A stretch of 35,558 bases of DNA. Origin: an uncultured Opitutaceae bacterium. Its GTDB lineage: Bacteria > Verrucomicrobiota > Verrucomicrobiia > Opitutales > Opitutaceae. The notes below the pieces were generated by a model. That model did no database searches, was not told the DNA's origin, and saw nothing but the letters and a program-made list of their open reading frames with translations. The stretch lies in contig CAIXHE010000140.1 in assembly GCA_903919205.1 (NCBI GenBank), positions 1 to 35,558 on the forward strand, read 5' to 3'. The position numbers and the translations under genes were made by a program. Of this stretch, positions 16,411-26,930 are shown piece after piece. The first letter of the stretch is position 1. The number at the start of each line of letters is the position of its first letter.

Positions 16411-17634
16411 ATGAGCAGCGAGATTCTTTCAGTCCTCGAGTACATGGAGAAAGAGAAGGGCATTCCGCGCGCCGACATGATCGCGACCATCGCGAATGCG
16501 CTCAAAACCGCTGCCCAGAAGGGGGTTAACTCCGGACAGGAGTTGAAGATAGACATCAATCCGAAGAATGGCCAGCTGAAGGCCTGGGCGCTCATGAAGG
16601 TGGTGGATTCGGTCAGCAACCCGAAGACCGAGGTGCACGTCGAGAAGGCCCAGGCCATCAAGGCGGGCGCCGTGATCGGGGAGTTCATCGAGAAGGAGGT
16701 CGACCCCTCGACCCTAGGCCGCATCGCGGCCCAGACGGCGCGCCAGGCGGTCATGCAGCGCCTGCGCCAGTTCGAGAAGGACCGCATCTACGACGATTTC
16801 AAGGACCAGGTGGGCAACATCGTGACCGGCACGGTCCGCCGCCGCGAGCGCAACGACATCTACATCGACATCGGCAAGGCCGAGGCGGTCATGCCCGCGA
16901 AGGAGCAGGTCCCCATGGAGGAGTACCAGCCCGGCGACCGCATCCGCTGCCTGCTGCTCGAGATCGAAAACACGCCCCGCGGCCCCGAGATCATCCTCTC
17001 GCGCGCCAGCCCCAAGTTCGTGCGCAGGCTCTTCGAGCTCGAGGTCACCGAGATCGCCGACGGGACCGTGAAGATCGAGGCCTTCGCGCGCGAGCCGAGC
17101 TACCGCACCAAGATCGCCGTCTCCTCCAAGGACCCGAAGGTCGACCCGGTGGGCGCCTGCGTCGGCGCCAGGGGCGCCCGCGTCAAGACGATCGTGCGGG
17201 AGCTGGGCGGCGAGAAGATCGACATCATCAAGCACTATGCGGACCCCCGCGAGATGGTCATCGAGGCCCTCAAGCCCGCGGTGCCGCGCGAGATCATCAT
17301 CGACGAGCGCAACCGGCGCATCCTCCTGAAGGTGGCGACGGACGACCTGGCGATCGCGATCGGGCGCAAGGGCCAGAACGCCCGCCTCACGTCGCGGCTG
17401 ATCGGCTGGCGCATCGACATCGAGGAGTTCAAGGCGGAGGGCGACGACCCCCGCGGCAACGCCGTGGCCGCCCTCGTCAAGTCGCTGGGCCTCGACCCGG
17501 CGATCGCCGGGCGCCTGGTCGACATGGGCATCAATTCTCCCGCCGCGTTCGAGGGCGTCGTCGCCGACGACCTGGTCGGCGCCGGATTCACCGCCGAGGA
17601 GGCACAGGACGTCATCAACCGCGTGGCGACCTGA
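16411..17634 (+). CDS. nusA: Transcription termination/antitermination factor NusA
   Basis: 407 residues. N-terminal RNA-polymerase-binding domain ([31 protein letters not shown]), S1 domain (about 134-200, [28 protein letters not shown]) and two KH domains ([26 protein letters not shown] and [25 protein letters not shown]). A short C-terminal helix-hairpin-helix unit (about 350-407) follows. It is shorter than E. coli NusA, which has two acidic repeats. Binds RNA polymerase and modulates pausing and hairpin termination. The start has no Shine-Dalgarno sequence; the leader is pyrimidine-rich with a terminator-like hairpin ending 17 nt upstream. No rimP gene precedes it, unlike the common rimP-nusA-infB order. 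Confidence 0.97.
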   Translation: MSSEILSVLEYMEKEKGIPRADMIATIANALKTAAQKGVNSGQELKIDINPKNGQLKAWALMKVVDSVSNPKTEVHVEKAQAIKAGAVIGEFIEKEVDPSTLGRIAAQTARQAVMQRLRQFEKDRIYDDFKDQVGNIVTGTVRRRERNDIYIDIGKAEAVMPAKEQVPMEEYQPGDRIRCLLLEIENTPRGPEIILSRASPKFVRRLFELEVTEIADGTVKIEAFAREPSYRTKIAVSSKDPKVDPVGACVGARGARVKTIVRELGGEKIDIIKHYADPREMVIEALKPAVPREIIIDERNRRILLKVATDDLAIAIGRKGQNARLTSRLIGWRIDIEEFKAEGDDPRGNAVAALVKSLGLDPAIAGRLVDMGINSPAAFEGVVADDLVGAGFTAEEAQDVINRVAT

Positions 17635-17657
17635 GGAACACCCCCGACCCAAGACGA

Positions 17658-20069
17658 ATGAGCCTCAGGATCCACGAACTAGCCAAAAAGCACAACATGG
17701 AGGGCCGCGACATGCTGGCCCTGCTCAAGGAGCGCGGCTACGTCGCGGCGGACACAAAGTCGGTGTCGAGCACCGTCAGCAAGATTTACATCGAGGAGAT
17801 CGACAAGGAGTTCGCGGCCAAGGCGGTCTCGGCGCCCCCCGCGCCCGCGGCGGAGCCGGTGCCGGCGGCCCCCGCGGCCGCCCCGGCCTCCCCGGCCGAC
17901 CTCTCCAAGGCGCGAAGCCCCGTCGGGATCTTCGTCAAGACGGCCCAGGACGTCGCCCGCGAGCGGGAGGCCGTCGCCAAGGTAGCCGCGCCCGTCAGGC
18001 CCCCCGTCGTGATGGCCAAGGCTCCGACGCCGCCCCCGGCCCGCCCGGCCACGCCGGTCGCCACCCAGCGCTACGTCCCCACGGCGCCGGCCCCCCTTCC
18101 GCTGGCGAAAGCCCCGGCTCCGATCATTTCCCCCCGCCCGGCGAGCCCCGTCGTCCCTCCCGCCGCCCCCGCCGCCGAGGCCCCGCGCTCGCCCGTGGGA
18201 CCGCCCCCGCTGCCCGTGCGGGCTCCGACGGCTCCCCGGCCGCTGCCGCCGATGCTCGCCTCCTCGGCCGCACCGGTGGTCACGATCGAGGGCGACGTCA
18301 AGGTCATCCACCTGAAGCCGCCGGTCATCGTCCGCGACTTTGCGGTGGCCCTGAGCCTCAAGCCCTTCAAGCTGATCTCCGAGCTCAACCAGATCGGCGG
18401 GTTCGCGTCCATGAACTCGACGATCGACGAGGCGGTCGCCCAGAAGGTCGCCGAGAAGTACGGCTTCGTGCTCGACATCAAGCACCGCGGTGACGCCCCC
18501 CAGCCCAAGCCGAAGGACAAGGCCAAGCCCGTAGAGGACGAGTCCAAGGACCTCCAGACGAGGCCCCCGGTGGTCGTCATCCTGGGCCACGTCGACCACG
18601 GCAAGACCTCGCTCCTGGACGCGATCCGCAAGGCCAACGTCGCGGCCGGCGAGGCCGGCGGCATCACCCAGCACATCGGCGCCTACCAGATCGAGTTCAA
18701 CGGCCGCAAGATCACCTTCCTGGACACGCCCGGCCACGCGGCCTTCAACAAGATGCGCGCCCGCGGCGCGAATTCGACGGACATCGCGGTCCTGGTGGTC
18801 GCGGCCGACGACGGCTTCATGCCCCAGACCGACGAGGCCCTGGAGCACGCCCGCAACGCGAAGGTCGTTCAGATCGTCGCCGTCAACAAGATGGACGTGA
18901 AGGGCGCGAACCTGGACCAGGTCAAGGCCCAGATGCAGCAGCGCAACATCACGCCCGAGGACTGGGGCGGGGAGACGATCACCGTGCCGGTCTCGGCCAC
19001 GAAGGGCACCGGGATCAACGAGCTGCTCGAGATGATCCTCCTTCAGGCCGACGTGCTCGAGCTGAAGGCGAACCCCAAGAGCGAGGTGGCCGGGGTGGTC
19101 ATCGAGTCCCAGGTTGACGTGGGCCGCGGCCCGCTCTCGACGGTCATCGTACAGAAGGGCACGCTGCGCACCGGCGACTCCATCGTGAGCGGGGCCCACT
19201 GGGCCAAGGTGCGGGCGATGTTCGACGACCAGGGCAACCCCATCAAGGAGGCGCCCCCCTCGACGCCCGTGCGCGTGATCGGCTGGTCGGGCACCCCGGA
19301 CAGCGGCGCCACGTTCAGGGGCGCCAAGAACGCCCGCGACGCGGAGAACCTGGCGGAGGAGGAGGCCCACCGCCTGAAGAAGGCCGTCACCTCCGTCGAC
19401 TCGGCCCAGAAGGACGTCTCGATCGAGAACCTCTTCGCCAACATCGCCGCGACCCAGCAGAAGGTGCTCAAGGTGATCATCAAGGCCGACGTCTACGGCT
19501 CCGCCGAGGCCGTGAAGCAGCTCCTGGAGGGCATCAAGAGCTCCAAGGTCTCGCTCGAGATCGTCTCGGCCGAGGTGGGGCTCGTCACCAAGAACGACGT
19601 CATCATGGCCGCCGCCGCCGGCGCCACCATCCTCGGCTTCAACACGAAGCTCGAGAACGGCGTCACGCCGCTCGCCAAGCACAACGGCGTTCGCATCGAG
19701 ACCTTCGGCATCATCTACGAGCTCGCCGACAGGACCCGCGAGCTGATGGCCGACCTGCTCGATCCCGACATCAAGGAGATCAAGCTCGGAGCCGCGGAGG
19801 TCCGCGCCACCTTCCCGCTCGCCAAGGGCTTCGTCGCCGGCTGCCTCGTCACCGAGGGCAAGATCAACCGCAACGCCGCCGCGCGCCTGCGCCGCGGCCG
19901 GGAGGTCGTCTACGAGGGCAAGGTCGGGACGCTGCGGCGCTTCAAGGACGACGCCAACGAGGTGCGCGCCGGCCTCGAGTGCGGCGTGAAGCTCGACGAC
20001 TTCAACGGCTACCAAGTGGGCGATGTGATCGAGTGCTACGACACCCAGAAGGTCAGGGCCTCGCTCTGA
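17658..20069 (+). CDS. infB: Translation initiation factor IF-2
   Basis: 803 residues. An N-terminal IF2-N segment ([27 protein letters not shown]) is followed by an Ala/Pro-rich linker of about 150 residues (about 60-210), a second IF2-N-like block ([19 protein letters not shown]), then the GTPase core. G1 GHVDHGKT is at residues 310-317, G3 is DTPGHAAF and G4 is NKMD. C-terminal domains II-IV follow, ending in the initiator-tRNA-binding domain. The factor positions fMet-tRNA on the 30S subunit and promotes subunit joining. It starts 23 bp after nusA and belongs to the same operon. Confidence 0.98.
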   Translation: MSLRIHELAKKHNMEGRDMLALLKERGYVAADTKSVSSTVSKIYIEEIDKEFAAKAVSAPPAPAAEPVPAAPAAAPASPADLSKARSPVGIFVKTAQDVAREREAVAKVAAPVRPPVVMAKAPTPPPARPATPVATQRYVPTAPAPLPLAKAPAPIISPRPASPVVPPAAPAAEAPRSPVGPPPLPVRAPTAPRPLPPMLASSAAPVVTIEGDVKVIHLKPPVIVRDFAVALSLKPFKLISELNQIGGFASMNSTIDEAVAQKVAEKYGFVLDIKHRGDAPQPKPKDKAKPVEDESKDLQTRPPVVVILGHVDHGKTSLLDAIRKANVAAGEAGGITQHIGAYQIEFNGRKITFLDTPGHAAFNKMRARGANSTDIAVLVVAADDGFMPQTDEALEHARNAKVVQIVAVNKMDVKGANLDQVKAQMQQRNITPEDWGGETITVPVSATKGTGINELLEMILLQADVLELKANPKSEVAGVVIESQVDVGRGPLSTVIVQKGTLRTGDSIVSGAHWAKVRAMFDDQGNPIKEAPPSTPVRVIGWSGTPDSGATFRGAKNARDAENLAEEEAHRLKKAVTSVDSAQKDVSIENLFANIAATQQKVLKVIIKADVYGSAEAVKQLLEGIKSSKVSLEIVSAEVGLVTKNDVIMAAAAGATILGFNTKLENGVTPLAKHNGVRIETFGIIYELADRTRELMADLLDPDIKEIKLGAAEVRATFPLAKGFVAGCLVTEGKINRNAAARLRRGREVVYEGKVGTLRRFKDDANEVRAGLECGVKLDDFNGYQVGDVIECYDTQKVRASL

Positions 20070-20094
20070 CGGGCCCTTTCCCAGGCCCACGTCC

Positions 20095-20475
20095 GTGTCC
20101 AACCGCATCGTAAGAATCAACGAGCTCGTCCAGCGCGAGATCAGCGACATCCTTCGCCAGCGCTACACGGCCGAGGCGGTCGCCATCACGGTCGTGGAGG
20201 TGCGCATCGCGCCCGACCTCCGCGACGGGCGCGTGTTCGTGGCGATCGTGGGCGACAAGGACACCGTGGCCCAGAAGTTCCGCTGGCTGCAGAAGAAGTC
20301 GGGCGAGATACGCTCGGAGCTCGCCAGCCGCATCATCCTCAAGTTCCTGCCGCACCTCACCTACGTGCTCGACACGTCGGGCGACCGGGTGGCGCGCCTC
20401 CTCCACGCACTCGACCAGGTGGGGCCGGCCGAGCCGCCGCCCGCGGACCCGGACCATGGCGATGTTCTACCCTGA
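20095..20475 (+). CDS. rbfA: Ribosome-binding factor A
   Basis: 126 residues from a GTG start at 20095. RbfA is a KH-fold protein that helps mature the 16S rRNA 5' end and assemble the 30S subunit. Seen: SNRIVRINELVQREISDILRQRY at the N-terminus, VVEVRIAPDLRDGRVFVAIVG in the core, and the late HLTYVLDTSGDRVARLLHALDQV, all typical. The Pro-rich tail is not conserved. The end overlaps the start of the DHH phosphoesterase gene by 20 bp, which points to coupled translation. Confidence 0.93.
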   Translation: MSNRIVRINELVQREISDILRQRYTAEAVAITVVEVRIAPDLRDGRVFVAIVGDKDTVAQKFRWLQKKSGEIRSELASRIILKFLPHLTYVLDTSGDRVARLLHALDQVGPAEPPPADPDHGDVLP

Positions 20476-21475
20476 GTTCAGCGACGCGTTCTCGCGCCTC
20501 CTCGCCGGGGCCGCGGGCCGCCCCGTCGCCGTCGTCGGCCATGCGCGGCCCGACGGCGACTGCATAGGCTCCCAGGTGGCGCTCGCCCGCGTGCTCCGGG
20601 GGCGGGCGTCGAGCGTCGTCTGCGTGAACGCCGACGAGGTGCCCCGCCGGGTTGCCTACCTGGCGGGCGACATGCCCTTCATCCGCACGGACGCCGCCGT
20701 GGCGCTGCCGGCCGAGACCCTCGCCGTGTTCGTCGACTGCGCGGACCACGCCCGCGCCGGAGAGCGACTGAAGGCGCGCTTTCCGGCGCCGCTTGCCGCG
20801 ATCGACCACCACCTCTCGAACGCGGGCTACGCGGAGATCAATATCGTAGACGCCCGCTCCGCCGCCACCTGCGAGATCCTGGCCGGCCTCCTCCTCGACG
20901 CGGGCCTTGAGATCGACGCGGCCGCCGCGGCCGGCCTCTTCGCCGGGATCCTGACGGACACCGGTCAGTTCCGCTTCAACTCCACCACGCAGCGCACCTT
21001 CGTCCTGGCGGGCGAGCTGGTCGCGCGGGGCGCCTCGCCGTCGCGCACCGGCTTCGAGCTCTACGAGCGGGAGTCGCTGGGCAAGCTCCGGCTCCTCCAG
21101 CAGTTCCTCTCCACCTTGACGCTCGAGGCCGGGGGGCGCGTCTGTGTCGGCACCCTGGCCCGGGGCGCGTTCGCCTCCACGGGCACGACGGCGGAGGACA
21201 CCGAGGGCCTCGTGGACTTCGCGCGGTGCATCGACGGGGTCGACGTGGGCGTCCTGATCGAGGAGAGGCAGGACGGGGTGAAGGCGAGCCTGCGGGCCAA
21301 GGATCCCATGTGCCGCCTGGACCTGGTGGCCGGGGAGTTCGGGGGAGGGGGCCACGCCTGCGCGGCGGGCCTGAACGTGAAGGGGGATGCGCCGGACTTC
21401 AGGGCGCGCCTCGTGGCGGCCCTCGAGGTGCGCCTGGCCCTGGCCGACCGGGCGCGGCCTGGCGGCGGTGCATAG
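20456..21475 (+). CDS. DHH-family phosphoesterase, NrnA-like oligoribonuclease / pAp phosphatase
   Basis: 339 residues. DHH domain motifs: [15 protein letters not shown] (about 27-41), VDCAD, and the name-giving [13 protein letters not shown]1 domain ends with the substrate loop [11 protein letters not shown] (GGGGH at 296-300). NrnA-type enzymes degrade nanoRNA and dephosphorylate 3'-phosphoadenosine 5'-phosphate using Mn. The place between rbfA and truB is a recurrent one for nrnA-like genes. Overlaps rbfA by 20 bp and is followed by truB 6 bp later. Confidence 0.92.
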   Translation: MAMFYPEFSDAFSRLLAGAAGRPVAVVGHARPDGDCIGSQVALARVLRGRASSVVCVNADEVPRRVAYLAGDMPFIRTDAAVALPAETLAVFVDCADHARAGERLKARFPAPLAAIDHHLSNAGYAEINIVDARSAATCEILAGLLLDAGLEIDAAAAAGLFAGILTDTGQFRFNSTTQRTFVLAGELVARGASPSRTGFELYERESLGKLRLLQQFLSTLTLEAGGRVCVGTLARGAFASTGTTAEDTEGLVDFARCIDGVDVGVLIEERQDGVKASLRAKDPMCRLDLVAGEFGGGGHACAAGLNVKGDAPDFRARLVAALEVRLALADRARPGGGA

Positions 21476-21481
21476 ACGGCG

Positions 21482-22207
21482 ATGATGACCCCCCTCAAGG
21501 AGCTGGACGGAGTGCTGCTGGTCGACAAGCCCAGGGACCACACCTCGCACGACGTGGTGGCGCGCCTGCGGGGCAAGCTGCGCATGAAGAAGATCGGGCA
21601 CGCCGGCACCCTGGACCCCATGGCCACGGGCCTCCTGATCGTGCTGCTCGGGCGCGCGACGCGCGTCTCGCAGTTCCTGATCAGCCTCGACAAGGAGTAC
21701 GAGGGAACCGTCCTGCTGGGACAGACCACCGATTCCCAGGACGCCGACGGCGAGGTGATGGAGACGCGCCCGGTGCCCCCGCTCTCGGAGGCCGACGTGC
21801 GATCGGCGGTGCAGGCCTTCCTCGGGGACCAGTACCAGATGCCCCCGATGTACTCGGCCATCAAGATCGGCGGCGTGCCGCTCTACAAGAAGGCCCGCAA
21901 GGGTGAGGACGTCGTGCGCGAGCCCCGCTTCATCCGCGTCATCTCCTGGGACGTTCTCAAGTTCGAGTCCCCGAGGATCGACTTCCGCCTGCGCTGCACC
22001 AAGGGCACCTACGTGCGCACGCTCGCCAACGACCTCGGGGCCAAGATCGGCTGCGGCGCCCACCTCTCCGCGCTTCGGCGCACCGCGACGGACCGCTTCA
22101 GCGTGTCCGACGCCCTGACCCTGGAGCAGATCGAGGCCATGACGCTTCCCGAGATCGACCAGAGGCTGATCCCCGTGCACCTGGCGGTGCCGTCAATCGC
22201 CCTATGA
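21482..22207 (+). CDS. truB: tRNA pseudouridine(55) synthase
   Basis: 241 residues. TruB makes pseudouridine 55 in the T-loop of tRNAs. The catalytic aspartate is D45 in [30 protein letters not shown] at the N-terminus, [13 protein letters not shown] in the middle and [15 protein letters not shown] near the end are standard TruB blocks. Short compared with E. coli TruB, lacking most of the C-terminal PUA-like extension. Its stop overlaps the ribF start (ATGA), so translation is probably coupled. Confidence 0.97.
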   Translation: MMTPLKELDGVLLVDKPRDHTSHDVVARLRGKLRMKKIGHAGTLDPMATGLLIVLLGRATRVSQFLISLDKEYEGTVLLGQTTDSQDADGEVMETRPVPPLSEADVRSAVQAFLGDQYQMPPMYSAIKIGGVPLYKKARKGEDVVREPRFIRVISWDVLKFESPRIDFRLRCTKGTYVRTLANDLGAKIGCGAHLSALRRTATDRFSVSDALTLEQIEAMTLPEIDQRLIPVHLAVPSIAL

Positions 22208-23148
22208 AGAGCCCCGCGCAGTTCGACGGCCTGGAGCGGGTGTCGCTGCCGCCGCGCCCCCTCCACGTGGCGATCGGGATGTTCGACGGCGTGCACCTGG
22301 GACACCGGGCGGTGATCGACAGCGCCGTCCAGTCCGCGCGCCGCGGCGACGGCGTCTCTGCGGTCCTCACCTTCGACCCGCACCCGAGCGTCCTCATTCG
22401 TCCGCAGGACCCGACGCGCCTGATCCTGGACCGTCCCGCGAAGGTCGCCGCCCTGGGATCGCTCGGGGTCGACGCCGTGGTCGTGCAGCCCTTCACGCCG
22501 GACTTCGCCGCCCTCAGCGCCGAGGATTTCGTGCCCTACATCAAGCGGCACCTGCCGGGCCTCGCCGGCATCTACGTCGGCGAGAACTTCCGCTTCGGCC
22601 AGGGGCGACGGGGCGACGTGGCCATGCTGGTCGGCGAGGGCCGCCGGCACGGCATCGCGGTCTTCAGCGCGCCCCGGGTGAACCTGGACGGGGAGCCGAT
22701 CAGCAGCACCCGGATCCGGGAGTGCATCCGCCGGGGCGACATGGGTTCCGCCGCGGCCCTCCTCGGCTACACCTACACCGCGAGCGGCACGGTGGTCCAC
22801 GGCAAGCACCTGGGGCGCACCCTCGGGTTCCCGACCCTGAACCTCGCCTGGTCGCCCGACCTGCGGCCGCTCTACGGGGTGTACGCGGTCCGGGTGAGCG
22901 GGGCCAAGTCGTACGGCTGGCTGCCCGCCGTCGCGAACTACGGCCTGCGGCCCACCGTCGAGCAGTCGGTCGAGCCCCGTCTCGAGATCCACCTGCTGGT
23001 CAGCTGCCCCTACGTGGCTGGTGATCCCATTGTGGTGGAATGGGTTCGGTTCCTGAGGCCCGAGCGCAAGTTTGCCGGTCTCGAGGAGCTGACCGCCCAG
23101 ATCGCCCGCGACGTGACGGCGGCCCGGGCCGAATTTTCCTTGCCGTGA
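22204..23148 (+). CDS. ribF: Bifunctional riboflavin kinase / FAD synthetase
   Basis: 314 residues. N-terminal FMN adenylyltransferase domain with the nucleotide-binding motif [10 protein letters not shown] (25-34) and [10 protein letters not shown]. The C-terminal flavokinase domain has [10 protein letters not shown] (204-213) and GVYAVRV. Converts riboflavin to FMN, then to FAD. Last gene of the nusA-led operon, overlapping truB by 4 nt. No clear terminator follows before tRNA-Val. Confidence 0.97.
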   Translation: MKSPAQFDGLERVSLPPRPLHVAIGMFDGVHLGHRAVIDSAVQSARRGDGVSAVLTFDPHPSVLIRPQDPTRLILDRPAKVAALGSLGVDAVVVQPFTPDFAALSAEDFVPYIKRHLPGLAGIYVGENFRFGQGRRGDVAMLVGEGRRHGIAVFSAPRVNLDGEPISSTRIRECIRRGDMGSAAALLGYTYTASGTVVHGKHLGRTLGFPTLNLAWSPDLRPLYGVYAVRVSGAKSYGWLPAVANYGLRPTVEQSVEPRLEIHLLVSCPYVAGDPIVVEWVRFLRPERKFAGLEELTAQIARDVTAARAEFSLP

Positions 23149-23186
23149 TCACCGTCGATCCTGCTTAATTTCCAATTCGAGAGAGC

Positions 23187-23263
23187 GGACCCTTAGCTCA
23201 GTTGGTTAGAGCGTTTCCTTGACATGGAAAAGGTCACTGGTTCGAGTCCAGTAGGGTCCACCA
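23187..23263 (+). tRNA. tRNA-Val (anticodon GAC)
   Basis: 77 nt with encoded CCA. Acceptor arms GGACCCT and AGGGTCC pair fully. D-arm TAGCTCAGTTGGTTAGAGC. Anticodon stem TTTCC/GGAAA with loop TTGACAT places GAC at 23221-23223. T-arm CTGGTTCGAGTCCAG is perfect. Confidence 0.97.
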
Positions 23264-23354
23264 TCTTGCATTAGGCGCAGCAGGGCGCTATTGTCCGCAA
23301 GGCGACCGATCCTTGGGCCGATCAGTGACGTGTCGGCGCAGCTATATTCTCTTA

Positions 23355-24869
23355 ATGGACAACCAAAAACCCGCCTCCGCCCCCGATCACCCGCCTTTCT
23401 CGCTCTGGCTGTTCATTGCGACCGTCGCCGCCTCCCTGGCGGTCCTCCTCATCGGCCTTCGCTACCTGGCCCCCGGCATCTGGGACGAGCAGATGCTCGC
23501 CCCCTTCTGGAAGGCCGCGGCCGCGTTCCTCGCGCTCAGCTTGGTCAACTGCTTCATCGAGTACGTCTTCCACCGCTACGTGCTCCACAAGCCGGCGATC
23601 CCCTTCCTGAGCCGCTTCTACCGGCAGCACACCCTCCACCACGCCCTCACGCGAATCGCCCGCAAGCAGACCCGCGACGGGCGGGGCCTCATGTTCATCG
23701 AGAACAAGTACCCCATCCTCGACGAGGACCAGCACGAGGCCTCCTTCTTCCCCTGGTACACGCTGCTCACCTTCGCGGCCATCCTGCTGCCCTTCCTCTC
23801 TTTCCTGCAGTGGGCGGCCCCCTCGTTCCCCTGGTTCCTGGCGGGGTTCGCAGCGCTCGCCTCGTCGCTGTCGATCTACGAGATCGTCCACGCCATCGAG
23901 CACTGGTCCCTCGACACCTGGGAGCCGATGATCGAGAGCAAGGCCTGGGGCTGGTTCTTTCGCCCGGCCTACAGCTTCCACCTGCGCCACCACGCGGTGA
24001 TCGACTGCAACGAGTCGATCTCCGGCTTCTTCTGCCTGCCGCTCGCCGACTGGGTGTTCGGGACCTGCCTGATGCCGCGCTCGATCTACGCCGACGGCGA
24101 CGAGTGGAAGGCGATCGAGTTCGAGAGCCCGAAGCCGGTCTGGCTGATCCGCACGCTCGACCAGGCCGCCGACCGCTCGGTCCAGAGCCACCGCGCGGGC
24201 ACGTCCGAGTCCAGGGACGCCGCGACCGACGCCATGCCGACCCGCGGCGAGAGGATAGCGGCCTGGGTCACCCAGGGGCTGGGCCTGGCCCTCGGGGTCA
24301 CCGCCGTCGCCCTCCTGGTCACCTTCGCGGTGATCCAGGGCGACGCCTGGAGCATCGTCAGCTTCAGCGTCTTCGGGGCCACCCTGCTGCTGCTCTACGC
24401 GATCTATACGCTCTACCACGCCTGGCGGTCCCCGAGGGGCCGCGAGATCTGCCTGAGGCTCGGTCGCGCCTCGGTGTTCCTCCTGATCGCCGGAACCTAC
24501 ACGCCGTTCGCGCTGGTCAGCCTGCGCGGGCCCTGGGGCTGGACGCTGTTCGGCCTCGTCTGGGGCCTGTGCCTGGCGGGCGCCGTCTGGCAGCTCTTCA
24601 CCGGCAACCGCCATCGCCTGACGTCCACCCTGGCCGCCCTCGGCCTGGGCTGGATGATCGTCGCAGCGATCAAGCCCCTGGTCGCCACGGTGCCCCACGC
24701 CGGGCTCTGGCTCCTGCTTGCCGGGGGCCTCTGCTACACGGCCGGCCCGATAATCGCCGTCCTCAGGGACCTGCGCTACCGCATCGCCTTCCGCAACATG
24801 TCCGTCCTCTGCGGGAGCACCTGCCACGTGATCGCGGTGCTCCTGTTCGTGCTTCCCCGCCACGGCTAG
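23355..24869 (+). CDS. Fusion of a fatty-acid-hydroxylase-like domain and a hemolysin-III-like (PAQR) domain
   Basis: 504 residues from the ATG at 23355. The N-terminal half is a membrane protein with the histidine clusters of diiron hydroxylase/sterol-desaturase-type enzymes: HRYVLH (73-78), HTLHH (92-96), HAIEH (179-183) and HLRHH (209-213). After a polar linker (about 270-295), a seven-helix region resembles hemolysin III: YHAWRSPRGR, LLIAGTYTPFAL, PWGWTLFGLVWGL and CHVIAVLLFVLP. The family's L-D-H before the TYTPF helix is L-G-R here, and the first His of the last helix is missing, so the second domain may have lost part of its metal site. Probably modifies or senses membrane lipids (inference). 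Follows tRNA-Val. Confidence 0.8.
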   Translation: MDNQKPASAPDHPPFSLWLFIATVAASLAVLLIGLRYLAPGIWDEQMLAPFWKAAAAFLALSLVNCFIEYVFHRYVLHKPAIPFLSRFYRQHTLHHALTRIARKQTRDGRGLMFIENKYPILDEDQHEASFFPWYTLLTFAAILLPFLSFLQWAAPSFPWFLAGFAALASSLSIYEIVHAIEHWSLDTWEPMIESKAWGWFFRPAYSFHLRHHAVIDCNESISGFFCLPLADWVFGTCLMPRSIYADGDEWKAIEFESPKPVWLIRTLDQAADRSVQSHRAGTSESRDAATDAMPTRGERIAAWVTQGLGLALGVTAVALLVTFAVIQGDAWSIVSFSVFGATLLLLYAIYTLYHAWRSPRGREICLRLGRASVFLLIAGTYTPFALVSLRGPWGWTLFGLVWGLCLAGAVWQLFTGNRHRLTSTLAALGLGWMIVAAIKPLVATVPHAGLWLLLAGGLCYTAGPIIAVLRDLRYRIAFRNMSVLCGSTCHVIAVLLFVLPRHG

Positions 24870-24879
24870 GGAGGCTGGG

Positions 24880-25197
24880 ATGAGGTTCCGCTCAAACAAC
24901 TGCATCGCCATCCACCTGCCGAGCCTGGCGAAGGCCGAGCGGTTCTACTCGGACATCCTGGGCTTCAAGCTGAGGAGCAAGACCCGCTCGTGCCTCGAGT
25001 ACGACACGGGCACGTTCCTGCTCTACATCAACCGGTCGAAGCTGGCCCAGCCGCCCACGCCCTCCTTCAACGTGAAGAGCCTCTCGAAGGCCCGCAAGCT
25101 GCTGAAGGGCGCCCGCTGCGAGGTCCTGGTCGACCGCGGCAGCTCGCTCTACTTCCGCGATCCGTTCGGCAACATCTTCGACGTGGTCGAGGATTGA
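24880..25197 (+). CDS. VOC-superfamily (glyoxalase-like) protein
   Basis: 105 residues, a single VOC unit pair. IAIHLPSLAKAERFYSDILGFKL is the standard first beta-alpha-beta module, and SSLYFRDPFGNIFDVVE the closing strand with the usual D-P-x-G-N-x-x-x motif. Possible metal ligands are His13 and a late acidic residue. Substrate unknown. A good Shine-Dalgarno sequence (GGGAGG) precedes the ATG. It starts 10 bp after the fusion gene, so co-transcription is likely. Confidence 0.87.
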   Translation: MRFRSNNCIAIHLPSLAKAERFYSDILGFKLRSKTRSCLEYDTGTFLLYINRSKLAQPPTPSFNVKSLSKARKLLKGARCEVLVDRGSSLYFRDPFGNIFDVVED

Positions 25198-25251
25198 CGC
25201 GGCGCGGGTAGCGCTCGAGCGGGCGCGCCCATCCGCGGGCGAGCCACCCAA

Positions 25252-26871
25252 ATGATTCCACGTTCCCTCCTCCCAGCATCCGCCCTCGTCCTTTGCCTCG
25301 CCGCACTGACTGCGTGCTCGAGGCGCGAGACCCCTGCGGAGAGGGGCATCCGCACGCAGACCCTCCTCGTCGGCAACTATGCGGAGCCCGCCGACCTGGA
25401 CCCGCAGTCCATGAACGCCTTCACGGACTCGCAGATCGCCTACACGCTCTTCGAGGGCCTGACCACGCTCGATGCGAAAAGCTCCCGGGCGGTCCCCGCG
25501 GCCGCGGACCACTGGAGCGTCAGCCCGGACGGGACCGTGTACGTGTTCCACATCCGGGCCGGCGCCCGGTGGTCGAACGGAGAGCCGGTGACCGCGGAGG
25601 ACTTCGTGTACTCCTTCAGGCGCATCCTCGACCCCGCCTTCGCCGCGGTGTATTCCTACATGCTCTGGCCGATCAAGAACGCCGAGGCCTTCAACGCCGG
25701 GACGCTGACGGACTTCTCGAAGGTGGGCGTCCGGGCGCGGGCCCCCGACTCTCTCGAGGTCACGCTCACCCAGCCGACCCCCTACCTGCCCGAGCTGGCG
25801 GCGCACACGACCTGGCTGCCCGTGCACAAGCCGGTGATCGAGAAGTTCGGTCCGATGAACAAGAAGGGCACGGACTGGACTCGGCCGGGCAACCTGGTCG
25901 GCAACGGCGCCTTCACGCTGGCCGAGTGGGTGCCCAACGCCCGGATTTCGGTGTCGAAAAACCCGCTCTACTGGGACGCGGCGGCCACGCGGCTAAACGA
26001 GGTGCAGTTCTACCCGATCGAGAAGGAGACGGTGGAGGAGCTGGCCTACCGCTCGGGCCAGCTTCACGCGACCAACCGCCTTCCCTCCTCGAAGATCGAC
26101 GTCTACCGCAGGCACGTGCCCACCGACCTGCGGAGCGACCCCATCCTGTCCACCGGGTACCTGATCCTGAACGTGACGCGCCCGCCGATGGACAACAAGA
26201 AGCTGCGGCAGGCGCTGGCGCGCGCCATGGACCGGCTCGCGATCGCGCGGGATGTGACGCAGGGCGCGTACACCCCCGCCCACAGCCTGACGCCGCCCGG
26301 CTGTGGTGGGTACACCGCGGCGGCGGGCATCCCCGACGACTACGCGGAGGCCCGCCGCCTGCTCGCCGAGGCCGGCTACCCGGGGGGCAAGGGCCTGGGC
26401 CCGATCGAGGTGCAGAGCTACACGGCCGACGTCTCGCTCAGGATGATGGAGGCCGTCCAGGCGATGTGGCACCGCGAGCTCGGGGTCGACATCACGATCT
26501 CGCAGATCGAGCAGAAGACCCTCTTCCAGAACGGGCAGTCGGGCAACTACGTGATGGGCACCTCGGCGTGGATCGCAGACTACGCGGATCCCTCCACCTT
26601 CCTCGGCACCATGGTGACCGGCTGCGGCAACAACTGGCCGCGCTGGAGCAACGCCGAGTACGACCGCCTGATCGACGAGGCGAGCCGAAGCCCCGACCGC
26701 GGCCGACGCTTCGCGCTCTTCCAGAGGGCCGAGGCGATCCTCCTCGATGAGGCGCCGCTCATCCCGATCTACTATGAGACCCAGACCTACGCCATCAGCC
26801 CGGCGGTGCGCGGATGGACGACCAACCTGATGGGCTTCCACGCGTTCAACCGGATCTGGCTCGAGAAATAG
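25252..26871 (+). CDS. Oligopeptide ABC transporter substrate-binding lipoprotein (OppA-like)
   Basis: 539 residues. Lipoprotein signal with lipobox LTAC, Cys22 being lipidated. Family-5 solute-binding signatures: YAEPADLDPQ, FEGLTTLDAKSS-x-x-VPAAADHWSVSPDGTVYVFHIRAGARWSNGEPVTAEDFVYSFRRILDP and the late MGTSAWIADYADPSTFL. Binds short peptides in the periplasm. No permease or ATPase gene lies nearby, so it either serves a transporter encoded elsewhere or acts alone. Together with the M3 oligopeptidase in this window it suggests peptide use (inference). Confidence 0.95.
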   Translation: MIPRSLLPASALVLCLAALTACSRRETPAERGIRTQTLLVGNYAEPADLDPQSMNAFTDSQIAYTLFEGLTTLDAKSSRAVPAAADHWSVSPDGTVYVFHIRAGARWSNGEPVTAEDFVYSFRRILDPAFAAVYSYMLWPIKNAEAFNAGTLTDFSKVGVRARAPDSLEVTLTQPTPYLPELAAHTTWLPVHKPVIEKFGPMNKKGTDWTRPGNLVGNGAFTLAEWVPNARISVSKNPLYWDAAATRLNEVQFYPIEKETVEELAYRSGQLHATNRLPSSKIDVYRRHVPTDLRSDPILSTGYLILNVTRPPMDNKKLRQALARAMDRLAIARDVTQGAYTPAHSLTPPGCGGYTAAAGIPDDYAEARRLLAEAGYPGGKGLGPIEVQSYTADVSLRMMEAVQAMWHRELGVDITISQIEQKTLFQNGQSGNYVMGTSAWIADYADPSTFLGTMVTGCGNNWPRWSNAEYDRLIDEASRSPDRGRRFALFQRAEAILLDEAPLIPIYYETQTYAISPAVRGWTTNLMGFHAFNRIWLEK

Positions 26872-26930
26872 GCCCGCCCCGGCGGGAATTGGACTTCTCC
26901 GCCTTTGTGCGGACACTGCAGGCCATCTTC

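Noticed and set aside
17679-20150. Very long open frame antisense to infB (over 800 codons)
   Set aside because: Antisense frames stay open in GC-rich DNA. The translation is low-complexity and Arg/Gly/Leu/Asp-rich with no domain, while the plus strand encodes a textbook IF-2.
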